Part shown: positions 31,285 to 40,777 of the stretch, piece after piece
Numbering within the stretch: the stretch's first letter is position 1
Layout: every line of letters starts with the position of its first letter
Assembly (NCBI GenBank): GCA_029260755.1
Contig: JAJDCQ010000097.1
Coordinates: 1 to 60,426, forward strand
Length of the DNA: 60,426 bases
Direction of reading: 5' to 3'
Origin: Planctomycetota bacterium
GTDB lineage: Bacteria > Planctomycetota > J058 > JAJDCQ01
Position numbers and translations under genes: made by a program
The notes under the pieces: generated by a model
What the model was told of the DNA's origin: nothing
The model's database searches: none
Seen by the model: only the letters and a program-made list of their open reading frames with translations

Positions 31285-34107
31285 GTGCTGCGACCGACAC
31301 CGACCGTCGCCCCCGGGACCCGGATCGGGCCCTACGTCGTCGACTCCGAGCTCGGTCGGGGCGGCATGGGGATGGTCCTCCGCGTCCACCACGCGGAGAC
31401 CGGGGTTCCTCACGCCCTGAAGCTGCTGATCGGCAAGGACGATGCCGAGGCGACGCGACGAGCCTTCGTCCGCTTCCGGCGCGAGGCGGAGCTGCTCGCC
31501 CGCGCCGGTCCTTCCTCGGGCGTCGTCCACATCCACGCGTTCGGGATCGACGCCGGTCGCCCGTGGTACGCGATGGATCTCATCGATGGGCAGCCGCTCT
31601 CGGAGCGGGTTCGCGTCGGACCGATCCCGCCCCGCGAGGCGGCGATGCTGATCGCCCAGGTCGCGCGCACGGTCGAGGCGTGCCACGGCCACGGCGTCCT
31701 CCACCGCGACCTCAAGCCCGAGAACATCATCATCGACCCGCGCGGTCGACCGCTCCTGCTCGACCTCGGGATCGCCTACGACGTGCTCGCCGAGAGCCTC
31801 ACCCGCACCGGCGAGGTGCTCGGCACGCCCGCCTACATGTCGCCCGAGCAGCTCGGCCGCGGCGACCTCTCGCGCCGCACCGACGTCTACGGCCTCGGCG
31901 CCACCCTCTACACCCTGCTCACCGGCCGCCCGCCGTTCGACGAGACCGGCGGAATGGCCCTGCTCCACGCGATCCTGAAGCTCGACCCGGTCACGCCGGG
32001 CAGCCGCGTCCGCGAGATCCCGATCGAGCTCGAGACGGTCTGCCTCCAGGCGATGGCGAAGCTGCCGGGCGACCGCTACCCGTCGGCCGAGGAGCTCGCC
32101 GAGGACCTCGAGCGCTGGCTTCGCGGCGAGCCGGTCGAGGCGCGCCGGGTCGGTCGCATCCGGCGGCTCCTCCGGCGCGCCCGCCCCCGGACGCGGACCG
32201 GCGCCGCCATCGCGCTCGTCGCGCTCGCGTGTGCCGTGACGGCCGTCGCGGGCGGGACAGTCCTCGTCCGTGGCCTGCTCGCCGGCGAGCGCCCGGCGGA
32301 GGAGATCCTCCTGGCCTGGGAGCGGAGCCTCGAGATCGGCGAGCGGGTTCCCGAGGTCGCGCCCGTCGACCGGATCCTCGAGCGCGACGAGGTGCGCGCT
32401 TCGGCGCGCCTCACCCGTCGGGCGCGCCTCCTCCGCGCCCTCATCGACGCCGTCACCTCGGAGGAGCCTCGCTCCGTCGCCGTCGATGACGTCGCGGAGC
32501 TGGTCCGGCCCGACGGCCGGATCCACGATGCCGCCCTCCGGCGGGCGGCCACCATCCTCGCCCGGCACGATCGGATCGAGGCGCTCCACCACGTCGTCTT
32601 CGGCGCGACCCCCGCGGCGATCGCGCCGGACTCGGTCGCCGTGAAGCTCGCCGTCGCGATGGCGGCGAATCCGGTCGCGCTCCCTCCGCCGAACGACGAG
32701 GCCATCTTCGCCGCGCTCTCCTCGGCGCCGACGCTCCGCTCCGCGACCCGCGCCCGGCTCCTCGCCGCCCACGGCCGCGCCCTCGCCGCCGCGGGGCCCG
32801 AGCGCTGGGAGGCGGCCCTGTCGGCGCTCGAGCTCGCCCTGGACCGCTACGGCGTCACGCCGTCGACGGCCGACCCCTTCCCCGAGGGCTTCCTGGTCCG
32901 CGTGCTCGAGGAGGTGCTCGCCCGGATCGACGCCCAGCCCGAGCGCATCCGCCCCCTCGTGGACCTCCTCGTCCGGCTGCCCGGCGATCCGGGCTCCGCG
33001 CTCGGCCCCGACCTCATCCTGCGTCTCCAGGCGGCGGTCCTCGCGTGCACGAGGATGCTCGAGTCGGGAAAGGTCTCCGAGAACGCCGGTCGGCGCGCGG
33101 TCCTGACGGCCTCCGCCCTCGAACGATTCGGCCTCGCGATCCCCGTCGAGTCGCTGGGCGATCCGGTCGTCAACGCCTTCGAGGTCGAACGAATCGTCCG
33201 ATGGGGTGAGGAGGAGGCGGCGCTCCCGCCCGAGCGCCGGAACCCGGCCGTTCTCCTCCACCTCGCCCGGCTCGTCGGGATGACGCGGAGGACCGAGCGG
33301 GAGGCGCCTCGATGGCGCGAGCTGATCGACGCGTGGATCGACGCCGCCGAGGCGACCGGCGTCTCCGGGATCTGGTCTCTCGTCCAGGTCAGTCGCCTCC
33401 GATGCCGGACCGACGCGTGGCAGGAGGCGCTCAACGCGGCCGAGGACGCGATCGCTCTCGACCGCGCCCTGCCGATGGCGCGGCGCTGGCCGGTCGCCAC
33501 CCACGTCCTCCTCGAGCTCGTCTTCGAGGCGCCCGGAGAGGTGGCGGCGGAGGTCGGGCTCGACCTCGCCCGGACCTCCCGGGTCGTTCTCGAGTCGATC
33601 GAGGTCCGGCGGGTCGCCGCGGCGCGCGTCCGCGACCTCTCGGATCTCTCCGCCTTCGGCCTCCCGTGGCGGTTCCCGCCCGCCGGCGCGATCGAGCGGT
33701 ACGCATCTCTCGGCGTCGAGCGTCGGATCAACGCCGGAGACGCCGACTGCGGCGACGACGACGTGCCGGGGATCGATGAGCTCGTCGATGCGGCGCTGCG
33801 GCTCGCCGAGGAGAACCCGCCGTCGATTCGGCCGGGGCCGCTCGCCATGAGCGTCTCGTCGCTTCGAGGGAGCCGGGCGAAGCACCACCGAGGCCACGGG
33901 CGCTTCGTCGACGCGCTCGCCGACGCCGAGGCGGGCGTCGCGATCGCGAGGTCGCAGGCGGGTCGCGGTCCGGACGCCAACACCCGGCGGCACCTCGCCG
34001 GGCTCCTGCGGCTTCAGGCCACGATCCTCGAGGAGCTGGGCCGCCCCGAGGAGGCCGCCCCGATCCGCGCGGAGGTCGAGCTGCTCACGATCGGCGACGA
34101 CCGGTGA
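31285..34107 (+). CDS. Membrane Ser/Thr kinase with helical C-terminal region
   Basis: 940 residues from the GTG at 31285; a TTG at 31267 in the same frame is the alternative, and neither has an ideal ribosome binding site. The kinase domain covers about residues 12-285: GRGGMGMVL, ALK, HRDLKPENIII, LDLGIAYDV in place of DFG, and GTPAYMSPEQ, followed by DLERWLRGEPVEARRVG. A transmembrane helix sits near 305-330 (AIALVALACAVTAVAGGTVLV). The remaining 600 residues are helical, Ala/Leu/Arg/Glu-rich, possibly degenerate TPR-like, with no clear repeat period. Its stop overlaps the start of the ECF sigma factor (GTGA), suggesting that the two act together. Confidence 0.88.
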   Translation: MLRPTPTVAPGTRIGPYVVDSELGRGGMGMVLRVHHAETGVPHALKLLIGKDDAEATRRAFVRFRREAELLARAGPSSGVVHIHAFGIDAGRPWYAMDLIDGQPLSERVRVGPIPPREAAMLIAQVARTVEACHGHGVLHRDLKPENIIIDPRGRPLLLDLGIAYDVLAESLTRTGEVLGTPAYMSPEQLGRGDLSRRTDVYGLGATLYTLLTGRPPFDETGGMALLHAILKLDPVTPGSRVREIPIELETVCLQAMAKLPGDRYPSAEELAEDLERWLRGEPVEARRVGRIRRLLRRARPRTRTGAAIALVALACAVTAVAGGTVLVRGLLAGERPAEEILLAWERSLEIGERVPEVAPVDRILERDEVRASARLTRRARLLRALIDAVTSEEPRSVAVDDVAELVRPDGRIHDAALRRAATILARHDRIEALHHVVFGATPAAIAPDSVAVKLAVAMAANPVALPPPNDEAIFAALSSAPTLRSATRARLLAAHGRALAAAGPERWEAALSALELALDRYGVTPSTADPFPEGFLVRVLEEVLARIDAQPERIRPLVDLLVRLPGDPGSALGPDLILRLQAAVLACTRMLESGKVSENAGRRAVLTASALERFGLAIPVESLGDPVVNAFEVERIVRWGEEEAALPPERRNPAVLLHLARLVGMTRRTEREAPRWRELIDAWIDAAEATGVSGIWSLVQVSRLRCRTDAWQEALNAAEDAIALDRALPMARRWPVATHVLLELVFEAPGEVAAEVGLDLARTSRVVLESIEVRRVAAARVRDLSDLSAFGLPWRFPPAGAIERYASLGVERRINAGDADCGDDDVPGIDELVDAALRLAEENPPSIRPGPLAMSVSSLRGSRAKHHRGHGRFVDALADAEAGVAIARSQAGRGPDANTRRHLAGLLRLQATILEELGRPEEAAPIRAEVELLTIGDDR

Positions 34108-35381
34108 CCGAGACGCGGGGCGAGCGCCCGACGGCCGATGCCGCCGGGGCGATCGAGGCCGTCTTCCGCTCGGAGCACGGCCGGGTGATGGGCGCGCTCG
34201 TCCGGACGCTCGGCGACTTCGACGCGGCCGAGGACGCTCTCCAGGACGCCTGCGCGACGGCGCTCGTCCGGTGGCCCGAGGACGGGATCCCCGACAACCC
34301 CGCGGCGTGGCTGACGACCGCCGCCCGGCGACGCGCGATCGACGGGATCCGTCGCGACAGGGTCCTCCGCGAGAAGCTCCCCGAGGTCCAGGAGCGCCTC
34401 GCGGCGCGCGCGGACGACGACCCGACCACCGAGGCGCCGCCGGTGCAGGACGATCGCCTCCGCCTGATCTTCACCTGCTGCCACCCGGCCCTCGCCGACG
34501 AGGCGCGCGTCGCCCTGACCCTCCGGACCGTCTGCGGCCTCTCGACGATCGAGGTCGCCCGGGCATTCCTGACCGTCGAGGCGACGATGGCGCAGCGCCT
34601 CGTCCGCGCGAAGAACAAGATCAAGAAGGCGGGCATCCCGTTCCGCGTTCCGCCGGTCGAGCTCCTGCCCGAGCGCACCGACGGCGTCCTCACCGTCGTC
34701 TACCTGATCTTCAACGAGGGATACTCCGCGACCGCGGGCGACGCGCTCATCCGGGCGGAGCTCTGCGACGAGGCGATCCGGCTCGGCCGCCTGCTCACAG
34801 AGCTCCTCCCGGGCGATCCGCCCGAGCCGCTCGCCCTCCTCGCGCTGATGCGCCTCCACCACGCGCGCCGCGCCGCGCGGACCGACCCCGAGGGCGGGCT
34901 CGTCCTCCTCGAGGAGCAGGACCGGTCGCTCTGGGACCGCGCCGCGATCGCCGAGGGCACCGCCCTCCTCGAGCGGGCCCTCGCCCGCCGCGGCGACGGC
35001 GGCGGCGCTTACCGGCTCCAGGCGGCGATCGCGGCCCTGCACGCGAACGCGCCGACGCCCGAGGCGACCGACTGGGAGCAGATCGCCGCCCTCTACGTCG
35101 GCCTCGAGCGGATCCGCCCGACGCCGGTCGTCGCCCTGAACCGCGCCGTCGCCGTCGCGATGGCGCGGGGGCCGAGCGTCGGCCTCGAGCTGATCGACGG
35201 CCTCGATCGCGACGGCGCGCTCGCCGGCTACCACCTCCTCCACGCCGCCCGGGCCGACCTCCTCCGTCGATCGGGGAGGCTCGAGGACGCGGCCGCGGCC
35301 TACCGCCGCGCGCTCGAGCTCGTCACGAACGAGCCGGAGCGCCGCTTCCTCGAGGGGCGCCTGCGCGAGGTGGGGGGATGA
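34104..35381 (+). CDS. ECF sigma factor with C-terminal TPR-like domain (ECF42/DUF6596 type)
   Basis: 425 residues. N-terminal sigma region 2 (FRSEHGRVMGALVRTLGDFDAAEDALQDACATAL, then NPAAWLTTAARRRAIDGIRR) and region 4 (TLRTVCGLSTIEVARAFLTVEATMAQRLVRAKNKIKKAG) are clear. The long extension has VVYLIFNEGYSATAGD, the hallmark of the ECF42 group, whose C-terminal TPR-like region is thought to replace an anti-sigma factor. ECF42 genes usually lie next to DGPF/YCII proteins; here the upstream neighbour is instead a membrane kinase, overlapped by four bases, and no DGPF gene is seen. The sigma factor may therefore be phosphorylation-controlled, as proposed for other kinase-linked ECF groups; this is inference. 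Confidence 0.9.
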   Translation: MTETRGERPTADAAGAIEAVFRSEHGRVMGALVRTLGDFDAAEDALQDACATALVRWPEDGIPDNPAAWLTTAARRRAIDGIRRDRVLREKLPEVQERLAARADDDPTTEAPPVQDDRLRLIFTCCHPALADEARVALTLRTVCGLSTIEVARAFLTVEATMAQRLVRAKNKIKKAGIPFRVPPVELLPERTDGVLTVVYLIFNEGYSATAGDALIRAELCDEAIRLGRLLTELLPGDPPEPLALLALMRLHHARRAARTDPEGGLVLLEEQDRSLWDRAAIAEGTALLERALARRGDGGGAYRLQAAIAALHANAPTPEATDWEQIAALYVGLERIRPTPVVALNRAVAVAMARGPSVGLELIDGLDRDGALAGYHLLHAARADLLRRSGRLEDAAAAYRRALELVTNEPERRFLEGRLREVGG

Positions 35382-35405
35382 CCGCGCGCGGCGCGCGGGA
35401 GCGCG

Positions 35406-35993
35406 TCAGTCGTCGGAGACCTCGTCGACGCCGCGCGGCTTCGCGTCGCCGATGATCCCGCGGTCGACGAGGGGGCGGAGGAGGTCCACCGTGCTCGCGA
35501 TGCCGACGACCCGGCGGCTGCTCGTGATGATCACGCGGTGGACGTGCTTCTCGACCATCAACGCGGCGAGCTGCGGCAGGGGCAGGCTCGCGGGGGCCGT
35601 GATCACGTCCTCGCTCATGATCTCGCGGACGACGCCCGGCTCGGTCTCGCCGACGGGGAAGCCGCGGAAGATCGGCGAGTAGCTGTCGTCCTTCTTCTTC
35701 GCCTTGGTCTCGACGTCGTCGGGGACCCGCAGCGACGCGCGGACGAAGTCGGTGATCGAGATCACGCCGATGAGCTCGCCGCTCGCGTCGACGACGGGAG
35801 CGCCGCTGATCCCGCGCTCGACGAGCTCGCGCGCGACCGCTCGGTTGTCCATGTCGGGCGTGACCGTGAACACCTCGGCGTGCATGACGTCGCGGGCGAT
35901 GAGCTGGATGAAGGGCCTCGGCGCCGGCCTCGCCGGACGCTCCGGGCTCGGCGAGGTCTCGGCCGGCTCGGGTTGGGTCGGCTCGTCGGTCAT
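35406..35993 (-). CDS. CBS-domain pair protein
   Basis: 195-residue protein of two CBS domains. After a Pro/Glu-rich N-terminus, the first CBS motif is ARDVMHAEVFTVTPDMDNRA with GISGAPVVD and IGVISITDFVRA. The second is REIMSEDVITAPASLPLPQL with VHRVIITSSRRVVGIASTVDLL. Such pairs usually bind adenine nucleotides and act as energy sensors. The ATG at 35993 is preferred over 36038 because GGGAGG lies eight bases upstream. It follows the respiratory operon by about 56 bases and may be its last gene, or may be driven by a possible TAGAAT -10 at 36042-36037. Confidence 0.85.
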   Translation of the reverse strand: MTDEPTQPEPAETSPSPERPARPAPRPFIQLIARDVMHAEVFTVTPDMDNRAVARELVERGISGAPVVDASGELIGVISITDFVRASLRVPDDVETKAKKKDDSYSPIFRGFPVGETEPGVVREIMSEDVITAPASLPLPQLAALMVEKHVHRVIITSSRRVVGIASTVDLLRPLVDRGIIGDAKPRGVDEVSDD

Positions 35994-36049
35994 CGGTCGT
36001 CCTCCCTCTCGCGGCGGCGCGTCGGCCGCCGCCGTCATTCTACCGGATC

Positions 36050-37444
36050 CTAGCAGGCGGCGAGCCGCGCGATGACGACCCCGGGCTCGAGGCCGACGAG
36101 CAGGAGGAGCGCCCCGTCCGTCGGGATCAGGTCGAGGCCGGCCCGCCGGAGCGGGATGGCGGTCGGGCGCCCGCCCGTCGCGGCTCGATCTGTCGGGAGG
36201 GACGCGGCGAGGTCGATCCGGCTGCTGAAGAGGTGGCGGCCGTCCTGCAGCCCGAAGGCGCTCACGTCGACCCGTCGCTCGCGCGCTCGCAGGACGGCGA
36301 GGTAGCAGGCGTCGTCGGTGACGACCAGCCGCCGGCGGGTGTGGCGGAGGAGCGTCACGACGCGGTCGTCGGTCGTCGCGAGCGGCACGTCCCAGGTCGT
36401 CTCGCCGCTGGCTCGGTCGATCGCGAGGAGGACGACGTGGCGCTCGGTCGTCTCGGCGACCGCGACGACCGCTCCGTCCGCGACGGCGACGCGCTCGTCC
36501 GAGAGCCAGGTGGGGCCCTCGAACGACCACCGCGTCTCGCCGGAGCTGGCGTCGAGCTCGTCGAGGCCGTCGTGGGTGAACCCGCTCGGCGTCATGAGGT
36601 ACCGGCGGCGCACGATGACGCCGCGATCGTCGGCGGCGATGACGGTCCGCAGGGGCGCCGGCGCGGTCGCGAACAGCCGCCGGCCGGTCGCGACCGCGAG
36701 CGCCTCGACCGCCCCGTCGTCGCGGGCGAGGACGACGCGACCGCCGCCGGGCGCGTGGATCCCGACGACCGGCCGGTCGGTCCGCTCGAGCCAGCGCCGC
36801 GCGCACCGGGCTCCGAGGTCGAACCCGGCGACGCCGACCCGGCGCCGGTGCCGGTCGCGCCCGATCCCGACGACGAGGTCGGAGACGGGGACGGCGTCCT
36901 CGACCGAGGGCGCCCGGACGCGCGCGATCGAGGCGCCGGTGCCGGTCTCGATGAGGGTCCAGGTCGCGTCGTCGGCGAGGAAGACCTGATCGCCGCGCGC
37001 GGCGACGTCGTCCCACGTCCCCTCGATCGACCAGCGCTCGGCGAGCTCGTCGAGGGCGATGGCGGTGAGCCGCCGCGGCTCCCCGAGGGTGGCCGGGAAG
37101 CGCGGTCGCGCGACGACGGCGATCCCGTCCGAGGCGGAGAGAACGCGCACGCCGCCTCCGGCCGACGGGACGAACGACTGACGCACCGACGAGGCGAGCG
37201 TCGGGCCGCGCCGCCGCGACCGATGGGCGTCGCCGGCGCCGTCCTGGTGGGCCCAGGGAACCCAGCGGTCGATCGCGCGCGCGGCGTCGCCGTCGCCCGC
37301 GCGGGCGAGGCGGCACACCTCGTCGTACTGGGCGCGCCGCTCGCCGGCCCGCCCGAGGGCCCGGGCGTAGGCCCAGCCGGCCTCCGCGTCCTCGGGACGG
37401 GCGCGGGCGGATCGCTCGAGCTCCCGGAGGCCCCCGTCGAGCAC
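36050..37444 (-). CDS. PQQ-like beta-propeller protein
   Basis: 464 residues starting with GTG one base after the cytochrome b stop, so translation is probably coupled. A short helical segment (AEAGWAYARALGRAGERRAQ) resembling a TPR unit comes first. Then about 380 residues of repeated beta blades with PQQ-enzyme-like motifs, such as GTWDDVAARGDQVFLADD, LDASSGETRWSFEGP and AIDRASGETTWDVPLAT. No signal peptide is seen. Function unknown; the position suggests assembly or regulation of the Rieske/cytochrome b complex, but this is inference. Confidence 0.8.
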   Translation of the reverse strand: MLDGGLRELERSARARPEDAEAGWAYARALGRAGERRAQYDEVCRLARAGDGDAARAIDRWVPWAHQDGAGDAHRSRRRGPTLASSVRQSFVPSAGGGVRVLSASDGIAVVARPRFPATLGEPRRLTAIALDELAERWSIEGTWDDVAARGDQVFLADDATWTLIETGTGASIARVRAPSVEDAVPVSDLVVGIGRDRHRRRVGVAGFDLGARCARRWLERTDRPVVGIHAPGGGRVVLARDDGAVEALAVATGRRLFATAPAPLRTVIAADDRGVIVRRRYLMTPSGFTHDGLDELDASSGETRWSFEGPTWLSDERVAVADGAVVAVAETTERHVVLLAIDRASGETTWDVPLATTDDRVVTLLRHTRRRLVVTDDACYLAVLRARERRVDVSAFGLQDGRHLFSSRIDLAASLPTDRAATGGRPTAIPLRRAGLDLIPTDGALLLLVGLEPGVVIARLAAC

Positions 37445-37445
37445 G

Positions 37446-39572
37446 TCAGAGGGTCGGGTCGGCGGCCGCCGGCGGTCCGGCGCCGTCCTTGCTGGCCGGG
37501 GCGCGGCGCGCGGGCGGCGCGCCGAGCTGCTCCCGGGCGTCGCGGAGGACCGCGCGCAGGAGCGCGAGCAGGGTCAGGTTCACGATGACGATCACGACGA
37601 CGAGCGCGCCCCAGCGCGGGCGACGGCGCGCGGCCTCGAGGCGGGCGGTCGCCTCATCGGCGAGGCCGGCCGCCGTCGCCTCCGCCTCGCCGGCCGCGGC
37701 GATCAGCGCCTCGACGTCCATCTCGTGCTGGTCGACCCGGAGGGCCGGTCGGTCGCGCTCGCCGAGCCGCCGGATGGTGGCGAGCTCCTCGGCGAGGAGG
37801 GTGCCGGTCGCGTCGCGGGCGGCGATGAGGCGCTCGCCTCCGTGCGGGATCGCCACCTCGAGGCTCTCGATCGCGGCGCGCAGCCGCGCGGCCGTCTCGA
37901 GGATGGCCGCGTCGTCGCGGTGGCAGTTGGCGCAGCTCTCGGTCAGGAGCGCGTGGGTCGCCGGCGCGGTCTCGTGATCGGCGTGGCACGCGATGCAGCC
38001 GTCCGCGATCGCCTCGCCGTGCGGGCCGTCCTCGAGCTTCTCGCCCTCGGCCTCGTGGCACATGACGCACGCCTCGAGCGGATGCTCGACGAAGTCGTCG
38101 TCCTCGTGGTGGGCGAGCGCCTGATCCTCGGTCTCGCCGTCGCCGCCGTGGCACGCCGTGCACGAGATGTAGTCGTCGCGGAAGTGGACGCTCCGGGTGA
38201 AGGCGCGCCACTCGCCGATGTGGCAGCGGACGCACTTCTCGTCGGGCTTCTCGTAGCTACGCCACGGCTCGTCGTCGTCGCCGTCGCCGTCGTCGTCCGA
38301 GGCGGCGGCGGCGGCCGCCGCCGCCGCCTCGGCCTCCGCGGCGCGTCCGGGGAAGCCGGGTCGGCCGAGGTCGTCGAAGACGCAGCGGACGCCGAGCACC
38401 TCGACGTCGCGCTCGGCGAGGGTTCCGGCGATCGCGAGGGTGGCGGCGCCGGCCAGCCAGAGAAGCCCGCCGGCGAGGACGAGCCTGCGCCGCGCGGGTC
38501 GCCGCTCGGGGCCGCGGTCGACGAACGGGACGAGGAGCGGAAGGGCGAGGAGGAGGTTGGTGACGAGGAAGTCACGCGTGCTGCCGGCGATCCCGAACCA
38601 CCCCTCGGGGCTGAAGTACTTCTGGATCTGGTAGAGGGGGAGGAAGTACCACTCCGGTCGGACGCCCGCCGGGGTCTCGAGCGGCGTCGCCTGCTCGGGG
38701 ACGACCGCCGGGCGGGCGAGGACGAGCAGGATCAGCCCGCCGACCGCGACGACGGCGGCCGCGACGCACCGGAGGGCGTGGTCGGGAAGCACCGGCGCGC
38801 CCGGAGCGGTGGGCTCGGCGCCCGCGGTCGCGGCGCCCGCGGTCGCGGCGTCCGCCGCGGCGGCCGACGGGGCGAGCCCGAGGCGCCGGACGAGTCGGAG
38901 GTGGAACGCGACGAGGACGGCGAGGATCGCCGGCAGGACCACGGCGTGGAGCGTGAAGAAGCGTCCGAGGGTCGGCTCGGAGACCGTCTCCGCTCCGCGG
39001 ACGAGTCGCCGCAGGCTCTCGCCGCCGACCGGGGCGGCGCCGGCCATCTCGGTGGCGATCGTCGCGCCCCAGAAGCCGTGCTGGCTCCACGGCAGGAGCG
39101 CCCCGGTGAACGCGAGCGCCAGGACGGTCGCGGCGAGGAGCAGCCCGACGATCCAGAGCGCCTCGCGCGGGCGCTTGTAGCCGCCGACCCAGAACGTGTG
39201 GATGGCGTGGATCAGGACGAGGGCGACCGAGACGTGCGCCCCCCAGACGTGCATGCCGCGGACGAACCAACCCGCGGGGACGCGCTCCATGATCGCCACG
39301 ACGCTGGCGTGGGCCCCGTCGGCGGTCGGCCGATAGTAGAGGAGGAGGAGCGCGCCCGAGGCGAGCTGACAGATCAGCAGGACGAGGGCAACGACGCCGA
39401 GGGTCTGCCCCCAGCCGAGGCCGCTCGGTCCCGGTCGGTTCCAGGCGTCGGCGAGGCGACGCCTCACGCGTCCGAGGACGAGGCGCTCCTCGAGCCAGCC
39501 GCCGACGCGGGCGAGTCGTCCGGCGGCGATGCTGGGCGCCTCCTCGGCGGCGTCCGCGGCGGCCTCACCCAT
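37446..39572 (-). CDS. Cytochrome b fused to a C-terminal pentaheme c domain
   Basis: 708 residues. The first half is a complete cytochrome b of bc1/b6f type: several membrane helices, heme-ligand histidine pairs in GMHVWGAHVSVALVLIHAIH and FTLHAVVLPAILAVLVAFH, and the quinol-site PEWYF motif (GVRPEWYFLPLYQI), so the subunit-IV part is included. After an acidic Ala-rich linker come five CxxCH heme c sites at about residues 446, 469, 501, 524 and 546 (CVRCH, CTACH, CVMCH, CIACH, CANCH), then a helical stretch and a last membrane helix near 640-665. No cytochrome c1 gene is seen; the fused pentaheme may take its place and pass electrons on. Start six bases after the Rieske stop. Confidence 0.92.
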   Translation of the reverse strand: MGEAAADAAEEAPSIAAGRLARVGGWLEERLVLGRVRRRLADAWNRPGPSGLGWGQTLGVVALVLLICQLASGALLLLYYRPTADGAHASVVAIMERVPAGWFVRGMHVWGAHVSVALVLIHAIHTFWVGGYKRPREALWIVGLLLAATVLALAFTGALLPWSQHGFWGATIATEMAGAAPVGGESLRRLVRGAETVSEPTLGRFFTLHAVVLPAILAVLVAFHLRLVRRLGLAPSAAAADAATAGAATAGAEPTAPGAPVLPDHALRCVAAAVVAVGGLILLVLARPAVVPEQATPLETPAGVRPEWYFLPLYQIQKYFSPEGWFGIAGSTRDFLVTNLLLALPLLVPFVDRGPERRPARRRLVLAGGLLWLAGAATLAIAGTLAERDVEVLGVRCVFDDLGRPGFPGRAAEAEAAAAAAAAASDDDGDGDDDEPWRSYEKPDEKCVRCHIGEWRAFTRSVHFRDDYISCTACHGGDGETEDQALAHHEDDDFVEHPLEACVMCHEAEGEKLEDGPHGEAIADGCIACHADHETAPATHALLTESCANCHRDDAAILETAARLRAAIESLEVAIPHGGERLIAARDATGTLLAEELATIRRLGERDRPALRVDQHEMDVEALIAAAGEAEATAAGLADEATARLEAARRRPRWGALVVVIVIVNLTLLALLRAVLRDAREQLGAPPARRAPASKDGAGPPAAADPTL

Positions 39573-39578
39573 CGCCGT

Positions 39579-40049
39579 TCAGCTCCCCCCGCTCGCCGCG
39601 CCGTCGCCCGACGGCCACGAGCAGCTGATCTCGTCGTCCTCGATCCGGGCCTCCAGCCGCGGGAGCCCAGAGGTCGCCGGGCCGCCGAGCACCTTGCCGT
39701 CGGTGTCGAAGCGGGCGGCGTGGCACGGGCAGATCACCTCCCCGGTCGCCTCCTTCCAGCGGACGAGGCACCCCAGATGCGGGCAGACGGCGCCGAGGGC
39801 GGTCACCTCGTCCTCGCCGGTCCGGACGATGATCGCCGGTCCGCGCGGGGTCTCGACGACACGACCGCTCCCGACGGGCAGGTCGTCGGTCGTGCCGACC
39901 GGCCACGGACCGGTGGCGCTGCCTCCGGCGGCCAGGGCGCGGCCCGGCCCCCAGACGTAGCCGGCGATCGGGCCGAGGCAGGCCATGCCGCTCCCGGCGA
40001 GGCAGCCGCCGGTCAGCCAGAGGAGCGCGTCGCGGCGCGAGAACTTCAT
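39579..40049 (-). CDS. Rieske iron-sulphur protein of a bc-type complex
   Basis: 156 residues. A short N-terminal region with a twin-arginine-like SRRDALLW and a hydrophobic helix anchors it to the membrane. The Rieske cluster motifs CPHLGC and CPCHAARF are intact, holding a 2Fe-2S cluster through two Cys and two His. It is a small single-anchor Rieske subunit that oxidises quinol with the cytochrome b gene directly downstream. The ATG overlaps the upstream HAD stop (ATGA), with GGGGAG nine bases before it. Confidence 0.93.
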   Translation of the reverse strand: MKFSRRDALLWLTGGCLAGSGMACLGPIAGYVWGPGRALAAGGSATGPWPVGTTDDLPVGSGRVVETPRGPAIIVRTGEDEVTALGAVCPHLGCLVRWKEATGEVICPCHAARFDTDGKVLGGPATSGLPRLEARIEDDEISCSWPSGDGAASGGS

Positions 40050-40777
40050 CCGGCCACGCTCCCCGTGGCGAGCTCGCCGGCGATCGCGGTGACGGCCCGG
40101 GCGACGTCGGCGAAGTCCTCGAAGACCTCGTCGGCGCCGGCCGCCTCGAGCTCGGCGACGTCGAACGTCCCGGTCGCGACGGCGACCACGCGCGCGCCAT
40201 GGACGCGGGCGACCTCGACGTCGTGCGGCGTGTCGCCGACGACGACCGCGTCGGCCGGTCCGAACCGTCCGCCCGTCGCGGCCGCGGCGCGCTCGAGGGC
40301 GACCGGGAGGAGGGCCGGTCGCGACTCGGCGTCGTCGCCGAACGCGCCGAAGGTGAAGTGATCCCAGAGGCCGTAGTGCCCGAGCTTGAGGCGAGCGCCG
40401 GCGGCGACGTTGCCGGTCAGCAGCCCGAGGTGAACGCCCGAGAGGGAGGCGAGCTGCGGCAGGAGCGCCTCGATCCCGGGGAAGACGACTCCGCGCGGGC
40501 TCGTCGCGAGCTCGTCCTCGAGGAATCCCTCGTAGAGCGCTACGAGCGCGTCGAACTCGGCGCGTGACTCGGCGTCGGGGTGGCCGTGGGCGGCGAGGGA
40601 GTCGCGGATGATCCTCGGGTCGGTGTTGCCGGCGAAGCGGATCCCGGCCGTGGCGTCCTCGATCCCGTGGCGCTCGACGAACGCCCGGCGCAGGGCCCGG
40701 GAGCCGGCGCCGCCGGTGTGGAGGATCGTCCCGTCGATGTCGAAGAGGATCGCGAGGGGGCGCGCGGCGCGGTTCAT
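40046..40777 (-). CDS. HAD-family phosphatase
   Basis: 243-residue HAD hydrolase of the phosphoglycolate-phosphatase/beta-phosphoglucomutase type. Motif I is FDIDGTILHTG, then a helical cap, LLTGN (motif II), a motif III lysine in the ARLKLGHYG region, and VVVGDTPHDVEVA (motif IV). The substrate is not evident; phosphoglycolate is the common one. The ATG at 40777 has GAAGG eight bases upstream; a longer frame to 40900 lacks support. It is the first gene of the operon with the Rieske and cytochrome b genes, overlapping Rieske by four bases, a surprising partner for a respiratory complex. Confidence 0.88.
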   Translation of the reverse strand: MNRAARPLAILFDIDGTILHTGGAGSRALRRAFVERHGIEDATAGIRFAGNTDPRIIRDSLAAHGHPDAESRAEFDALVALYEGFLEDELATSPRGVVFPGIEALLPQLASLSGVHLGLLTGNVAAGARLKLGHYGLWDHFTFGAFGDDAESRPALLPVALERAAAATGGRFGPADAVVVGDTPHDVEVARVHGARVVAVATGTFDVAELEAAGADEVFEDFADVARAVTAIAGELATGSVAG

